Source: Lineus longissimus
Taxonomy: Eukaryota > Nemertea > Pilidiophora > Heteronemertea > Lineidae
Length of the DNA: 64,000 bases
Assembly (NCBI RefSeq): GCF_910592395.1
Contig: NC_088315.1
Location: 9,676,501-9,740,500, forward strand
Reading direction: 5' to 3'
Program-made: the position numbers and the translations under genes
The notes under the pieces: model-generated
Told to the model about the DNA's origin: nothing
The model's input: the letters and a program-made list of their open reading frames with translations, nothing else
Database searches by the model: none
Part shown: positions 24,975 to 38,455 of the stretch, one piece after another
Numbering within the stretch: position 1 is the first letter of the stretch
Layout: every line of letters begins with the position of its first letter

Positions 24975-26584
24975 ACAAATATTTGGAAAAAATATTTTGA
25001 CTGGAAAATCCGAAAGAAATTCATGAACTGCAAAAATATAAATCGTGAATTTTCAATTTCTTTATAAACTTTGCGAGAACCCCAATAACAAATACCGACA
25101 AGGTGGGGAAATGTTATGATTTATAGCATCCATCCGATATAAAGAACACTGAGTTACCACATCATCCTGAGCAACTGAAAATGATGCGACAATTTACTGG
25201 CAGCGAACATACACAAACGACGCCGTTACTATGACTTACGGGAAAATAATGCATGAATGGGGAATATTACGGGAAAGTAATGCATAAGGAGCGTGTTTTT
25301 AAAATATGCAGGTTGAATTACTCATCAGGTCAGTGTAAGCTCATTTCTATTGTCATGAGCAGCTCACAGAAAAAGATCTCCACCCAATGTTCTCATCACC
25401 GCAAACATCCAGCGTGATCCAGCTTCATGATTTCAAGGGAATTTCACCTTGAGATAATCCCCAATCACACTGCAATCTGAGTATGTGCCACTGGAAATAT
25501 CGATACGAGAATCCTCCCGAAAAACTGATTCAGTCCGCAGCCAAAGCTCAACTTAATCACCTCTAACATCCAGGTGTCTTTACCAGTGCAAGCAACTGAC
25601 CCAACGAATTGTAAGAAAGGACGGACTCTATACTTCTTGCCAAAGACCAAGTCACCAGGCTAACAAATCTAATTGGCGCCAAACCGTAGTGGCATAAAAA
25701 CACTCATCCCGCCTTTGAGGAGGATTAGTCCCTGGAGAATTACACCTCCAAGTGCAGAGTGAACGCTGAAGAAGAAGATGATGAAGAAGAAACCTACACT
25801 AACTTGTTGGAGTCACTGGGAAAAGGCCATCAAATATTCATGGTGTTTGCTCCTGATGAATGTTTGCCCATTTGGCCCCTGGGTGTTGTCAATTTCTCCA
25901 ACGAAAGCATGACTTACGGGACCACATGACACGGCAGGGTCGTTTCTGCCGCTGGTATGACATCACCAGTTTTGTAGGGTGATTAGTTACTGTGAGGGAT
26001 GGGGTGGCTGGGGAAGATGACATGTTGGAACGCAGCACGAAAATGAGGGATTTCCTGTAATGGCCCGAGAGATCCTTCATCATGGCTACCACGTTTAACA
26101 AAACATGTATAGTGCCCTGCAGACAGGCAATTTTTACGACAGTAATCATCGCTGTGATGAGTGATAAAAGATTGCTTGTCTTTGGCCAAAATGGTCATCC
26201 ACAGGTTTTTTAACAGATGTAGCGTCAACAAAAGGAAAATAGTGGGAGCAGACGAAATTTTCCAAATACTGGCAAGTCTCAAAAAATTGAGGGCCAGCAT
26301 ATTTCTGAAAGTTCACGCTATGGCCATTGCTGATTAAATGGGGCTCTGAAACTATGAAGATAGAACATTTCTGTATCATGAATACCATCAATCATCCAAT
26401 GCAATTTTTTATTAGATTTTATTGCGGAGATGGGTTCGTTTTTTTTTTAGGTGATGTTCTCACCTGATTGAATGAGTAACACGCAGTCAAGGTCTGCGTA
26501 AAAGGTGGCATGAAGGCGAATATAAATTGCAAATTTATGCGAATTCCGACAGGTGCAATGGCCTTGTTTTGATTGGATGAGTCA

Positions 26585-26935
<351 letters not shown>

Positions 26936-27006
26936 TCACATAAGATTTTGATTCAAACTTTCTATTTTGCACTTGAATCCTGTGAAGGGTCAATTGTTGT
27001 GAGAGC

Positions 27007-27779
27007 AAGTATGGATTCTATGCTTTATGTGAGCTGTAGGGTGTGACCAAGTATGGATTCTATACTTGATGTGAGCTATAGGGTGTGAGCAAGTATGGAT
27101 TCTATACTTTGTGTGAGCTATAGGGTGTGACCAAGTATGGATTCTATACTTTGTGTGAGCTATAGGGTGTGACCAAGTATGGATTCTATACATGGTGTGA
27201 GCTATAGGGTGTGACCAAGTATGGATTCTATACTTTGTGTGAGCTATAGGGTGTGACCAAGTATGGATTCTATACATGGTGTGAGCTATAGGGTGTGACC
27301 AAGTATGGATTCTATACTTTGTGTGAGCTATAGGGTGTGACCAAGTATGGATTCTATACTTGGTGTGAGCTATAGGGTGTGACCAAGTATGGATTCTATA
27401 CTTTGTGTGAGCTATAGGGTGTGACCAAGTATGGATTCTATACATGGTGTGAGCTATAGTGTGTGACCAAGTATGGATTCTATACTTTGTGTGAGCTATA
27501 GGGTGTGACCAAGTATGGATTCTATACTTGGTGTGAGCTATAGGGTGTGACCAAGTATGGATTCTATACTTTGTGTGAGCTATAGGGTGTGACCAAGTAT
27601 GGATTCTATACTTGATGTGAGCTATAGGGTGTGGCCAAGTATGGATTTTATACTTGATGTGAGCTATAGGGTGTGACCAAGTATGGATTCTATACTTGGT
27701 GTGAGCTATAGGGTGTGACCAAGTATGGATTCTATACTTGGTGTGAGCTATAGGGTGTGACCAAGTATGGATTCTATAC
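27007..27779. repeat. 42-bp minisatellite, 19 copies
   Basis: AAGTATGGATTCTATAC recurs exactly every 42 bases from 27007 to 27763, with GTGAGCTATAGGGTGTGACC between. Because 42 is a multiple of three and one minus-strand frame has no stops, the array yields a 300-codon open frame repeating YRIHTWSHPIAHTK. This frame closes at 26990, before the WW2 exon acceptor at 26916, and no start or splice context supports it, so it is most simply an intronic array 90 bp upstream of the exon. Confidence 0.95.
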
Positions 27780-28816
27780 ACGAAGTCATCAGAGCAACAA
27801 CCACACTGAATGCTGCATATACGTGATGCCCACGTGATTGACATTTTGGTATTGAGTGAAAGCTGAGCGATTTTGCGCAGACCAGAAGACAAGTGTTGAC
27901 CTTAAGTAAACCCACACAACCCCTACTTCACCAGTTTGATATAAGTAATAGATAAACCAAACATAATCGGACTTAAACTTTGAAAACGTCTCCGTTCAGC
28001 ATGAACCCATCCTCATATAATCCATCTAATAATATCTTCCAACTGATCCAAGAATAGATACTTAGGAATATAATCAAATGATGACTTCAAAGCCACTAGA
28101 AATACAATCAGACACCATTATTATCTCAAGTCTAAGATAGACCAGTGGCGACCCATATCAATGAAAATCTACAGAATCTCGTCCAAGTATTTGAAGAAAC
28201 TCTCAAATTCAGCGACTCATTTCCTTAATTCAAATCTAATTATAGAAAACCGCTTCATTCCATTTGCACATCGCCGGTAATATTCTAATAATTCAAATTA
28301 AAGTGCTTCTTCGAATAAAATAGGATTAGGATACGATTTGTTCAAATTCGTGAATAACCACAACAAATTTCTCAAATTCAAATCTAATCTTTAGAACATG
28401 ATCTCAGCAGACGTGCACGGATTTCACTCACGGCATCTGTGAGGATTTCGAATTCAAATCACGCGTTATACTAATGAGGATTACAAGCTCAAACGCACAT
28501 CCACCATACCAGGTTGACTCAGCCAAGTAGTTCACCATTATGTTGACAGGAAGCAGTAGTTGCAATCTTAGCATTTTTCATCATCCTCATCATGTAAAAT
28601 TCATTTAATTATCAAATCAAATCAAATCAAATATGACATTTCTAAAGCACCCAAATTTGGTGAAAAATTTCACCAACTCTCAGGCGCCTTTGAAATGCAC
28701 TCGAAAAAGGTGTGCTTTTAGCATTGTTCTAAAAGCTGCCTTTGACTCCGCAAGTCTTATTACATGTAAGAACATATCAAATGAGGTGTACATATCTGCA
28801 ATGGAGAATTCAATTT

Positions 28817-30204
28817 AATGAAACGGCCAGGGGCCATTGTGCTCACCGTATACATCTTTTAGTAGGCAGGATCATGCTTAGTTTACAGGTGAATATGGTG
28901 AACACAATCAGGCATGAAGACTTTTTTTAGATGTGTATTGATGTCAAGTAATAAGACAGGGCAGTATATATAAGTTTATGATCCAACCAATAATTGTCTA
29001 TGACATCAACAAGATCAATATCGTGTGATTGCTAAGAAGAGTCCCTGCAATAAAAATTTCATCGAAAAAAAGTCATTAATAAGCGAGATATTGCACGTCC
29101 TACCTTTTCAGTTTTGACCCCCTGGTGGCCAAATCAAGAATCAGATCAGGCCAAAATTCGGTGTCAGAGATTATCTGATGTAGGGGGTTACATGTACCAA
29201 CTTTCAAGTTCATAGCTTCAGCAGTTAAGAAACGTGCCATAGTTACACTCTAACGGCCAATTTACGCCATTTGACCTCTGTGACCTAGAAAAGGAGGTCA
29301 AATCCAAATTAGAAGTCCCTGCCATTAAAAAATTATCGAAAACAATTCACTCAAATAAGCAAGATATTGCACTTCTTACTTTTTCCATTATGGCCCCCTG
29401 GTGGCCGAATAAAGAATCAGATCGGGCCAAAATTCGGCATCAGAGGTTATCTGATGTAGGGGGTTATATGCACCATATATTCAAGTTCATAGCTTTAATG
29501 GTTAAGAAACGTGCCATAGTTTACACTCTAACGGCCAATTTACGCAATATGACCTCTGTGACCTTGAAAAGTTGGTCAAATTGAAAACCCGTAAGATATG
29601 TGATGTATTCTTCCTAAGAGTACCTACCATAAAAATTTTATCGAAAACAAGTCACTTATAAGCGAGATATCACACTTTTTAGATTTCCACTTTTGGCCCC
29701 CTGGTGGCAAAGTTGAGAATCAGATCAAACTGAAATTCAGCACCAGAGGCTATGTGATATAGGGGGTTATATGTACCAAGTTTCAAGTTCATAGCTTTAG
29801 TGGTTAAGAAACGTGCCATAGTTTACACTCTAATGGCCAATTTACGCCATATGACCTCTGTGACCTTGAAAACAAGGTCAAATTAAAAACCCGTATAATA
29901 TAAAATGTATATTTGCTATGAGTACCTACAACAAAAGTTTTATCGAAAACAAGTCACTAATAAGCGAGATATCACACTTTTTAGATATCGACATTTGGCC
30001 CCCTGGTGGCCAAACAGAGAATCAGATCGGATCGAAAATCAGTGTCAGAGGTCAGCTGACCTAGGGCATTCTGTGTACAAAGTTTCAAGTTCATAGCCCT
30101 AGCAGTTAAGAAACGTGCCACTGTTAGGATACGACGACGACGACGACAACGACGACGACGACGGACACAGCGCTATCATATAGACTCCCCTTACGGTGAG
30201 CCAA
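28817..30204 (+). repeat. GAC-tract / GCTCACC-end repeat, copy 4 (diverged, longer)
   Basis: A diverged member of the family at 17316, 22400 and 61250, in the same orientation. It begins AATGAAACGGCCAGGGGCC then GTGCTCACCG, and ends with an interrupted GACGACGACGACAACG tract and ACGGTGAGCCAA. Its internal modules have their own sequence but keep TGACCTCTGTGACC (about 29272, 29550, 29852), AAACGTGCCATAGTT and CCCCCTGGTGGC. The terminal hairpin of the other copies is replaced by CTCCCCTTACGGTGAG. Confidence 0.85.
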
Positions 30205-30399
30205 AAAGTCCAACCGATATCAAGAGAATCAACTATAACTTCAGAACAAATCTGCCACTGACGCCATCATGGCGACTACGAATGGCATTTTAGGGACTCA
30301 TCCGTCCCCAAACTTCTCCCCTACTCAATCCTCTAAGGGGTTAGGTTGGGAGAACTCCACATCCCTCTGGCCTAAGGCTGCCATCTGAGGAGAAATCTG

Positions 30400-30435
30400 C
30401 CCACTCACCCAGAAAACTACTACTGGGTAAGTGGG
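30400..30435. repeat. Short hairpin
   Basis: CCCACTCACCCAG at the left pairs with CTGGGTAAGTGGG at the right with one mismatch, around a 10-base loop. It lies in otherwise unassigned sequence 200 bp after copy 4 of the GAC-tract repeat. Confidence 0.6.
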
Positions 30436-30610
30436 GGAGTTTCCATCTCAATGACACCCAGAGACCAAGCGGAAATGAAGTCAGCAAGTATCGAATTGTC
30501 CACTGTCTTCCGATCTATATGACAGAGGATTTCTTTCAACTAGATTTTCATTTGAGGGTCAACTCTGACATCAGGGGCTAAGAACAAATCGGGTCATTTG
30601 TGATAATGAA

Positions 30611-30955
30611 GAAGATATTTGAGGCCCGTCAGCAGAGTCACATTCACTACCTCACAATATCCCCAAAGAAGATATTTGAGGCCCGTCAGCAGAGTCACAT
30701 TCACTACCTCACAATATCCCCAAAAGAAGATATTTGAGGCCCGTCAGCAGAGTCGCATTCACTACCTCACAATATCCCTAAAAGAAGATATTTGAGGCCC
30801 GTCAGCAGAGTCGCATTCACTACCTCACAATATCCCCAAAAGAAGATATTTGAGGCCCGTCAGCAGAGTCACATTCACTACCTCACAATATCCCCAAAGA
30901 AGATATTTGAGGCCCATCAGCAGAGTCACATTCACTACCTCACAATATCCCCAAA
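30611..30955. repeat. 57/58-bp tandem repeat, 6 copies
   Basis: GAAGATATTTGAGGCC recurs at 30611, 30668, 30726, 30784, 30842 and 30899. The spacing is 57 or 58 because of an A-run of three or four before each unit (CCCCAAA or CCCCAAAA). Units are almost identical otherwise; one base alternates (GTCACATT or GTCGCATT). The single-base length change breaks any frame. Confidence 0.96.
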
Positions 30956-32021
30956 GTCTCAAATAGCATGGGGCAGATCCAAGGGGAGTGCTGCAGGTGT
31001 GTGCCCTGTTATTTCAATCAAATCTGAAACTGACAATGAAATTTTGAAAAAGAATTGAAATTCACCACAATTTTGAGAGAGAAGGGCGGCCCCACAGCAT
31101 ACACTCTTTCAATCAAACCTATATCCGCGTCTGGAGGGGGCAGGCTCATCTTGACTATCAACAGCAATCTTTGCCACTCTCAGGCCTCAAATTAGAAAAT
31201 ATAACTACGGCACCCATCATATGGCCTTAGGGACTAAGAAATGATTCGAGGAAGATCCACCTCAGAATCACTTTGGCCTTAGGGACTAAAATTTGAGGAA
31301 GATTTGAGAAGGCAAGGATACCATTCTGGAGGGCAACGACTGCAATTGCAGCCGTGGCCTTGGTTAAATTTGGGCCCCGCACTCCTACAAATCTTTTCAA
31401 TTAATGTAAAACCATGATGATGCACGAAAAGAAGCAAAAATATCGAAAAATAAACACAGATGGCATGACTGGTATTTGCAACAGTTAATCAGAGAAACTG
31501 TGATAGAATTTTAAGATTACTAAAGCATAATTAGCCAATTAAAAACATATACGGCCAATTAAATCATCATCAGCAACAAGTCTGATCAGGATTCTTATTA
31601 TAATTTCATGCTGATTCAATTACATTTACAAATTGTGCAACTTTGCGTCAATATCAGATCGGCACAAATTACGCCATAAATATGCTGACTCATCAAAACC
31701 TGTTGGTTGAGGTAATATCGCTCGCTCTAATCTAATGAAAGATTGAATTCACTCGGCCGGATGACGCTTTTGCAAATAGAACCATCAATAATGCCAACTG
31801 CCACGTCGATATGCACACACTCATCTCATTTATATAGGAGATGCAACACTGAGCAAATAGGAGTTTCACTCCCCGGATGGAACTTCAAGTGATGAATTTT
31901 GTGTATTTTCAGTTCCACGCAATTGATAGTCCTAAAGGAACAATACATCTGCTGCTACTTGCATTGACTCACCATTTTTTTTGCAATGTTGCAGCGCGGT
32001 GCTAGCGTGATACCCGCTGTT

Positions 32022-32225
32022 TGCTGGGACTTTCTGCCGGACTGTCAAAAGGTGCAAGGTGCCACCTACCACTGCTGGGACTTTCTGCCAGACTGTCAAA
32101 AGGTGCAAGGTGCCACCTACCACTGCTGGGACTTTCTGCCAGACTGTCAAAAGGTGCAAGGTGCCACCTACCACTGCTGGGACTTTCTGCCAGACTGTCA
32201 AAAGGTGCAAGGTGCCACCTACCAC
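32022..32225. repeat. 51-bp tandem repeat, 4 copies
   Basis: TGCTGGGACTTTCTGCC recurs at 32022, 32073, 32124 and 32175, an exact 51-base period with one base change in the first unit. 51 is a multiple of three and the unit lacks stops in several frames, so overlapping open frames appear on both strands. None has a recognisable product. Confidence 0.96.
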
Positions 32226-32279
32226 AACCAAATAATGCCTGCAGCGCCACTGTGGCAGAAGTTGTTCCAAATTGGCAAC

Positions 32280-32520
32280 CCAACTCTCTGGATAATGCCA
32301 TGCCCTGTTCTGCCTTGACCGCATTATCCTGGGGGAGTTGATGTCGTGCCTCACGCACATACACTGCCACTGGTGTTGTGTTCGGCCAGCAGATGATTGT
32401 AACTCTCTGAACTATGGAGTGCCCTGCCTCGAACGCATTGTCGGGGGGGGGGGGGGGGGCTGAGTAGTGCATAACCCACTGACGCTGCCACTAGTGTCTT
32501 GTGTTTGGGCAGTAGATGAT
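32280..32520. repeat. Diverged two-copy duplication with a 17-base G run
   Basis: Blocks CACTGCCACTGGTGTTGTGT and GCCAGCAGATGATTGT are echoed about 125 bp later as CGCTGCCACTAGTGTCTTGT and GGGCAGTAGATGATCATT. A homopolymer of 17 G lies at 32443-32459. No coding sequence recognised. Confidence 0.6.
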
Positions 32521-32713
32521 CATTATGATTACTATTGCTGAGTAAGACTTTAAACTTGGGATTGATCTGTTACCGTCAGCGCTGGTCGGCGCTGCGGACG
32601 CCCCATTTATTATTCCGGACCACAGGTTATGACTGTTCACATGTCGAGGGAGTCGTTGGCACTAAATGACCATTAGTTGCAAACCGGGATTGATTAAATG
32701 CACAGTGATGCGC

Positions 32714-33626
32714 TGATGTATGCTGCCCTCATACTTGATATATTAATCTCTCGAGCTAACACACCGGCCGGGAAATTCCGATGGTGGATATGGGCCCAAT
32801 CTCTACTCATCCAGGTATTCACACATTGGACAAATTCTGCTGAGTTCTGGCATATATCATGCAGGATTGAAGTCTATAAGAGATCTGCCGGACATCGATG
32901 TATGCTGCCCTCATACTTGATATATTAATCTCTCGAGCTAACACACCGGCCGGGAAATTCCGATGGTGGATATGGGCCCAATCTCTACTCATCCAGGTAT
33001 TCACACACATTGGACAAATTCTGCTGAGTTCTGGCATATATCATGCAGGATTGAAGTCTATAAAAGATCTGCCGGACATCGATGTATGCTGCCCTCATAC
33101 TTGATATATTAATCTCTCGAGCTAACACATCGGCCGGGAAATTCCGATGACAAAGATGGGCCCAGTCTCTACTCATCCAGGTATTCACACATTGGAAAAA
33201 TTCTACTGAGTTCCTGCATTTATCATGCAGGATTGAAGTCTATAAGAGATCTGCCAGATATCGATGTATGCTGCCCTCATACTTGATATATTAATCTCTC
33301 GAGTTAACACACCGGCCGGGAAATTCCGATGGCGGAGATGGGCCCAATCTCTATTCATCCGAGTATTCACACATTGGAAAAATTCTACTGAGTTCTTGCA
33401 TTTATCATGCAGGATTGAAGTCTATAAGAGATCTGCCGGACATCGATGTATTCTGCCCTCATACTTGATATATTAATCTCTCGAGTTAACACACCGGCCG
33501 GGAAATTCCGATGGCGGAGATGGGCCCAATCTCTATTCATCCGGGTATTCACACATTGGAAAAATTCTGCTGACTTCTGGCATTTATCATGCAGGAATGA
33601 AGTCTATAAGAGATCTGCCGGACATC
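32714..33626. repeat. 182-bp tandem repeat, 5 copies
   Basis: TGTATGCTGCCCTCATACTT recurs at 32717, 32899, 33083, 33265 and (as TGTATTCTGCCC) 33447. Each unit also has CTCTCGAG, CACACCGGCCGGGAAATTCC, GATGGGCCCA and GAAGTCTATAAGAGATCTGC. The last two units share derived changes (GAGTTAACAC and ATGGCGGAGATGGG), which suggests stepwise duplication. Open frames through the units are repeat by-products. Confidence 0.96.
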
Positions 33627-36576
33627 AATTAAACATTTTAGTAGGACTGGTAAACTTTAAATCATCTTGCCTGTCTGTTCCATGTACATGTATGAATGAA
33701 GATAACAAACCAGAAAGACTGTACTAAATCTAGTAACATTGCTAAGCCAAATTGTCAATGTTTTCATTGAGTGGCAACTTGATGTTGTCAAATTTTACAA
33801 AACCATCTAACATATCCCCATGACATGACCTGATGATTGATGATTTCACATTGATGTTTTCACAAAATTGGTGTTTTTTCACAAAGTATTAATGTCATGT
33901 CATTGGAAAATATCAGGACGGTCATACTCGAACCATAAAATAGAGATTTACCACTTCACAAAATACAAACAAACCTCTCTCAGGGGAACAGAATGAGAAG
34001 CACAGTCACTAGACAAAATTTTTTAAAAATCTGCGTTGATGGGATGTAAGGTCATTGCGCTGGAAGCATCCTGTCGAGATCTGCGAGAGATGAAATATGC
34101 TTTTATTACATTGCCATGGTTATAAATGACATCAAGTCATGGTCTCTGATCACTTAGATAACAATGAACATCATCAGTCACGACAGTTTAGCCAAGGTTA
34201 GCCCTCAATGCGTGGTGTATCATGTAACTTCTCGGGGAAAGGCTACGAGATGCTGAAACGACGAGAACTTCGGTTTGTTTTTCGGGTGACTTCGCCATGA
34301 CTCTGATGACCCAGCTACCATCAGAATTAATCAAATAACTACACAGTGATAGATCCACTGAACAAGGAGCTCACTTGTAGCAATACCATCCTCCCTGGTA
34401 GACATTTCCCTTTGGCAGATGGGCAGTCAAGTCCTGATAGCGTGCGGCTGGGATTTAGTACTGCGGGAATAAAAGGATTAGTGACTTTCCTTGACGTTAA
34501 TGTACTATCAACAGTCCTTGACAATCAGGTGAAGGAGCATAACTGCAACATTGTGATGAGGCCCCAACATGTCAGCCAGCACGCCTATCCATTTCTCATT
34601 TGTTTGCACACCAATCCCTCAGCACCATAAGGCGAGAACAGGATAATGGCCGGGTATGCCAATGACATGACATGCCTTTGACTTCCCTTGAGTGACGTGT
34701 ATCTCATAAGGGTAAGAAACACGGAGTTGCGTCAATGTGTAAGGTAGAATCAACTTTTGTGAGAGCGTCTGAAGTTGTCCCCCTTCAGGGCCGAAAATTT
34801 GGAGTCATGACTTTTTCTCCAAGAATGATCTTAGAAAGATAAGTTATACGAGAGAGCTCTTTCAGAAACAATGCCTAAAACGTCACCAACCTACTTCTTC
34901 TCCACAGAAAAGCATCGAAAATGCACTTCTCAGCACAAAGGCAAACATATTGAACAAATTTAAAGCAATTTATTCAATCTTTTGATATTCAAACAGCCAC
35001 AGACACTCAGAGATGACAAAATTCATTTCTCAGACAGACAGGACATGGTTACATCGATAAGCTATGACATGATCGCAAATGTACCTTGTATTCAATAAGC
35101 CACGTTCCTACAGACATCAAAGTCTCAACAAGTCGCAAGTCAAATTAGTTGCTCATTTCACCAACTTCCTTCACATTGTATCAAAGCGTGGATCACATTG
35201 TGCGAGAGGGATCAAAGTGTTAGGTCGAGGAGGCAGGCGAACAGATCAGATAGGAAGGTTCCATCACGATAATGGGCACTGGGGGATGTTGGCAATATCA
35301 AGAGGAATGTGCGAGGTGTGTGACAGGAGATGGAATCGGATGACAAAGCTTTGCCAGGTAGAGATCGAAAGAATGACAATGGGTATTTGAGAGGAATGGA
35401 AATGGGATGCCAGCTCTCGCAACAGGTGGCTGACAATATACTCGAGCAGTTGCTTGGGAAATGTCCGCTTGTCTTCCCAACAGTAAACTCAGCGGTGACA
35501 AGAGATCGCAATGACGGCTGCCACTGATATATGGCGGGAGATTTCAGGATAGTAAAGCAGAAGGGCTTAACCTATCCACTAAGATTGACGGATATTTAAG
35601 TATCATCCGTCATTACGTATCCTACGATAGCCCAAAATACCGTCCTATGACGTAACTATGTCATTGCCACGAATGGAACCATAAAATGCTGAACTGAACA
35701 TAGTAATTTGGAGATGATTCCTTGATGACTTGATATCTTCAGCAAATTTCTGGTCAATCATATATTCATACCCAAAAATGATGTGCAGGGACTTACTGCC
35801 GATAGAAAAATAACTGACCAACTGGCGCAGTTATGAGAAAACGTACACAGCCGAACACCGGGCCCAATTATCAAACTGGCCTGACAGAAACCTTACAACA
35901 ACAACCATTGGGTCTTGACCTGCTGATATATGAGAAGGAAACATCGATGAGATGAAGCCATATCATTTTGAAGTTCCGACCAATCTCTACTCCGACTGGT
36001 TTCGTTCTGGAGCTTATATGGTTCAGTATATTAGAAAAGAAGTGGTCACCACCACACAGTCTCTGTAAACAGAAATGGAATTTTTCGCATAGATGCTTCA
36101 AACAGAAACGACTAAAGTTGCAGTGTTGCAAACACACAATGACTGCTCCAATGCTAATTTCTACACAAATAGGCAATTTTTATCACTGCGACTTGCACTT
36201 ATAATTACTGCAAAGTGCAACAAAAAGATCTCTCGTCAGGGGGTAAAACCAGTAACTGCTGAGTTTGACATAGATTGCAGGTCGCTACGATCAAAGATTC
36301 TTGTCACAAGTACTAGCGATGACCACTGCAAACAATTTTTGACGCATGTGATAATGATCGCTTGTGGCAGCAATTTAAATCGCTTGTTTGGGGGCGCTCA
36401 AGAACCGCAACGGTGCACAGTGTTGCAATCTTGATGACAAAACGGCATCAACAATTCCTTCATCTGCTGGCAGAGTAATAACACAGAGCAAAACCTTCAT
36501 TACCAACATTTTCATCATTGCTTTTATTTCCCGCATCTACATATCCTCATCCACGGAAAGGTACTACATGAATGTC

Positions 36577-37160
36577 GTTTTTTCTCTCCAAAGTGCTGGT
36601 GTATCAGAGACTAATGGACTACCGGTAAAAAACGCGCATAGTGATTGGTTTTTGACTGGAGTAATTTCCTGGACATCACTTGTTGATTGCGTCTGATTCA
36701 AATCATTGGTTTCCATTGCAACTTTCATCAGGTGAGAATTAGTTTCAATTTCGGCAACTTGGAGATGGGAAATTGGTCGAAAGAAACAATGTGTGCTTGT
36801 GTTGTGGAGAGGCAACAATGTTCCCGAAGTTCTGTTTCTGGCTCACAAGACATTTGAAGTCCACCACACTATGTTTTTTTCCTTCCCCAAAGTGCTGGTG
36901 TATCAGAGACTAATGGACTACCGGTAAAAACCTCCCATATCGATTGGTTTTTGAATGGAGTAATTTCCTGGACATTGCCTGTTGATTGCGTCTGATTCAA
37001 TTCATTGGTTTCCATTGCAACTAGCATCAGATGAGAATGAGTTTCAATTTCGCTGATGTGATGATCCGAAATTGGTTGAAAGAAACAATATACTGCTTGT
37101 GTGGTGAAGAGGCAACAATATTCTGGCAGTTCTGTCTGGGCTCACAAGACATTGGAAGTC
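36577..37160. repeat. 298-bp tandem duplication
   Basis: Two successive copies (about 36577-36860 and 36873-37160) share AAGTGCTGGTGTATCAGAGA, CTAATGGACTACCGGTAAAA, GAGTAATTTCCTGGACAT, TTGATTGCGTCTGATTCAA and GAGGCAACAAT. They differ by scattered substitutions and small indels, so the duplication is old. Both copies have some open frame, but I recognise no protein family. Confidence 0.9.
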
Positions 37161-37532
37161 GGGAAGAACAAAATATCAGCGCACCAGAATGTATCCAATC
37201 ATTCAAGGTGTTTTTTCCTGATTCTTCGATGGCCAAAAAACCTAAAGCTATGCAATACAGAGGAAACAAAAACACACCTCAACACAGCCTAATTTGTCAC
37301 CTGACTTCATCATCATCGTCACTGTCATCTTTTTCGCCTCGTGACTCTTTCCTGGTCATTTCATCTTTTACTCAAATAGCATCATGCACGACGTGGCACA
37401 CAGCCATGCAGAGGCAACACATTGTCAGGGGACTGTTAACACAGTTTCGACCAGATGTGTAATTGTTTCAAAGGAACTTTCACTAATTTCTACCCAGCTT
37501 CAGTATCAAAAAGGGCTTCATTTCTGACTGGT

Positions 37533-38455
37533 AGGCTGGCCAGGTTCCACTGCCAATGCCATGTCAACCCAACGCCTGGCGAGAGTCTGACCAGGTTGAC
37601 AACGCTACAAATGGCATGTCAACTCAACTCCTGGTGGGAGTCTGACCAGGTTGACAACACTGTAAATGCCATGTCACCTCAACTCCTTGTGAGAGTCTGA
37701 CCAGGTTGACAACGCAGCAAATGCCATGTCAACTCAACTCCTGATGGGAGTCTGACCAGGTTGACAACGCTGCAAATGCCATGTCAACTCAACCTCTGGT
37801 GGGAGTCTGACCAGGTTAACAACACTGCAAATGCCATGCCAACTCAACTCCTGGTGGGAGTCTGAACAGGTTGACAACACTGCAAATGTCATGTCAACTC
37901 AACTCCTGGTGGGAGTCCGACCAGATTGACAATGCTGCAAATGCCATGTCAACTCAACTCCTTGTGAGAGTCTGACCAGGTTGACAACGCTGCAAATGCC
38001 ATGTCAACTCAACTCCTAGTGGGAGTCTGACCAGATTGACAATGCTGCATATGGCATGTCAACTCAACTCCTGGTGAGAGTCTGACCAGGTTGACAACGC
38101 TGCAAATGGCATGTCAACTCAACTCCTTGTGAGAGTCTGACCAGGTTGACAACGCTGCAAATGCCATGTCAACTCAACTCCTTGTGAGAGTCTGACCAGG
38201 TTGACAACACTGCAAATGCCATGTCAACTCAACTCCTTGTGAGAGTCTGACCAGGTTGACAACGCTACAAATGGCACGTCGACTCAACTCCTGGTGAGAG
38301 TCTGACCAGGTTGATAACGCTGTAAATGCCATGTCAACTCAACTCCTTGTGAGAGTCTGACCAGGTTGACAACGCTGCAAATGTCATGTCAACTCAACTC
38401 CTTGTGAGAGTCTGACCAGGTTGACAACACTGCAAATGCCATGTCAACTCGTCTC
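37533..38455. repeat. 55-bp minisatellite, 17 copies
   Basis: Unit start ATGCCATGTCAACTCAACTC recurs exactly every 55 bases from 37556 to 38436, with TCTGACCAGGTTGACAAC in each unit. Variants include CTGGTGGGAG, CTTGTGAGAG and CTGATGGGAG. A partial copy precedes the array and a degenerate one ends it. No net length change over 880 bases. Confidence 0.97.

Noticed and set aside
35079-35511. Overlapping frames on both strands near a GC-richer block
   Set aside because: No family motif; a possible donor at 35480 (CAACA/GTAAAC) has no matching acceptor or partner exon.
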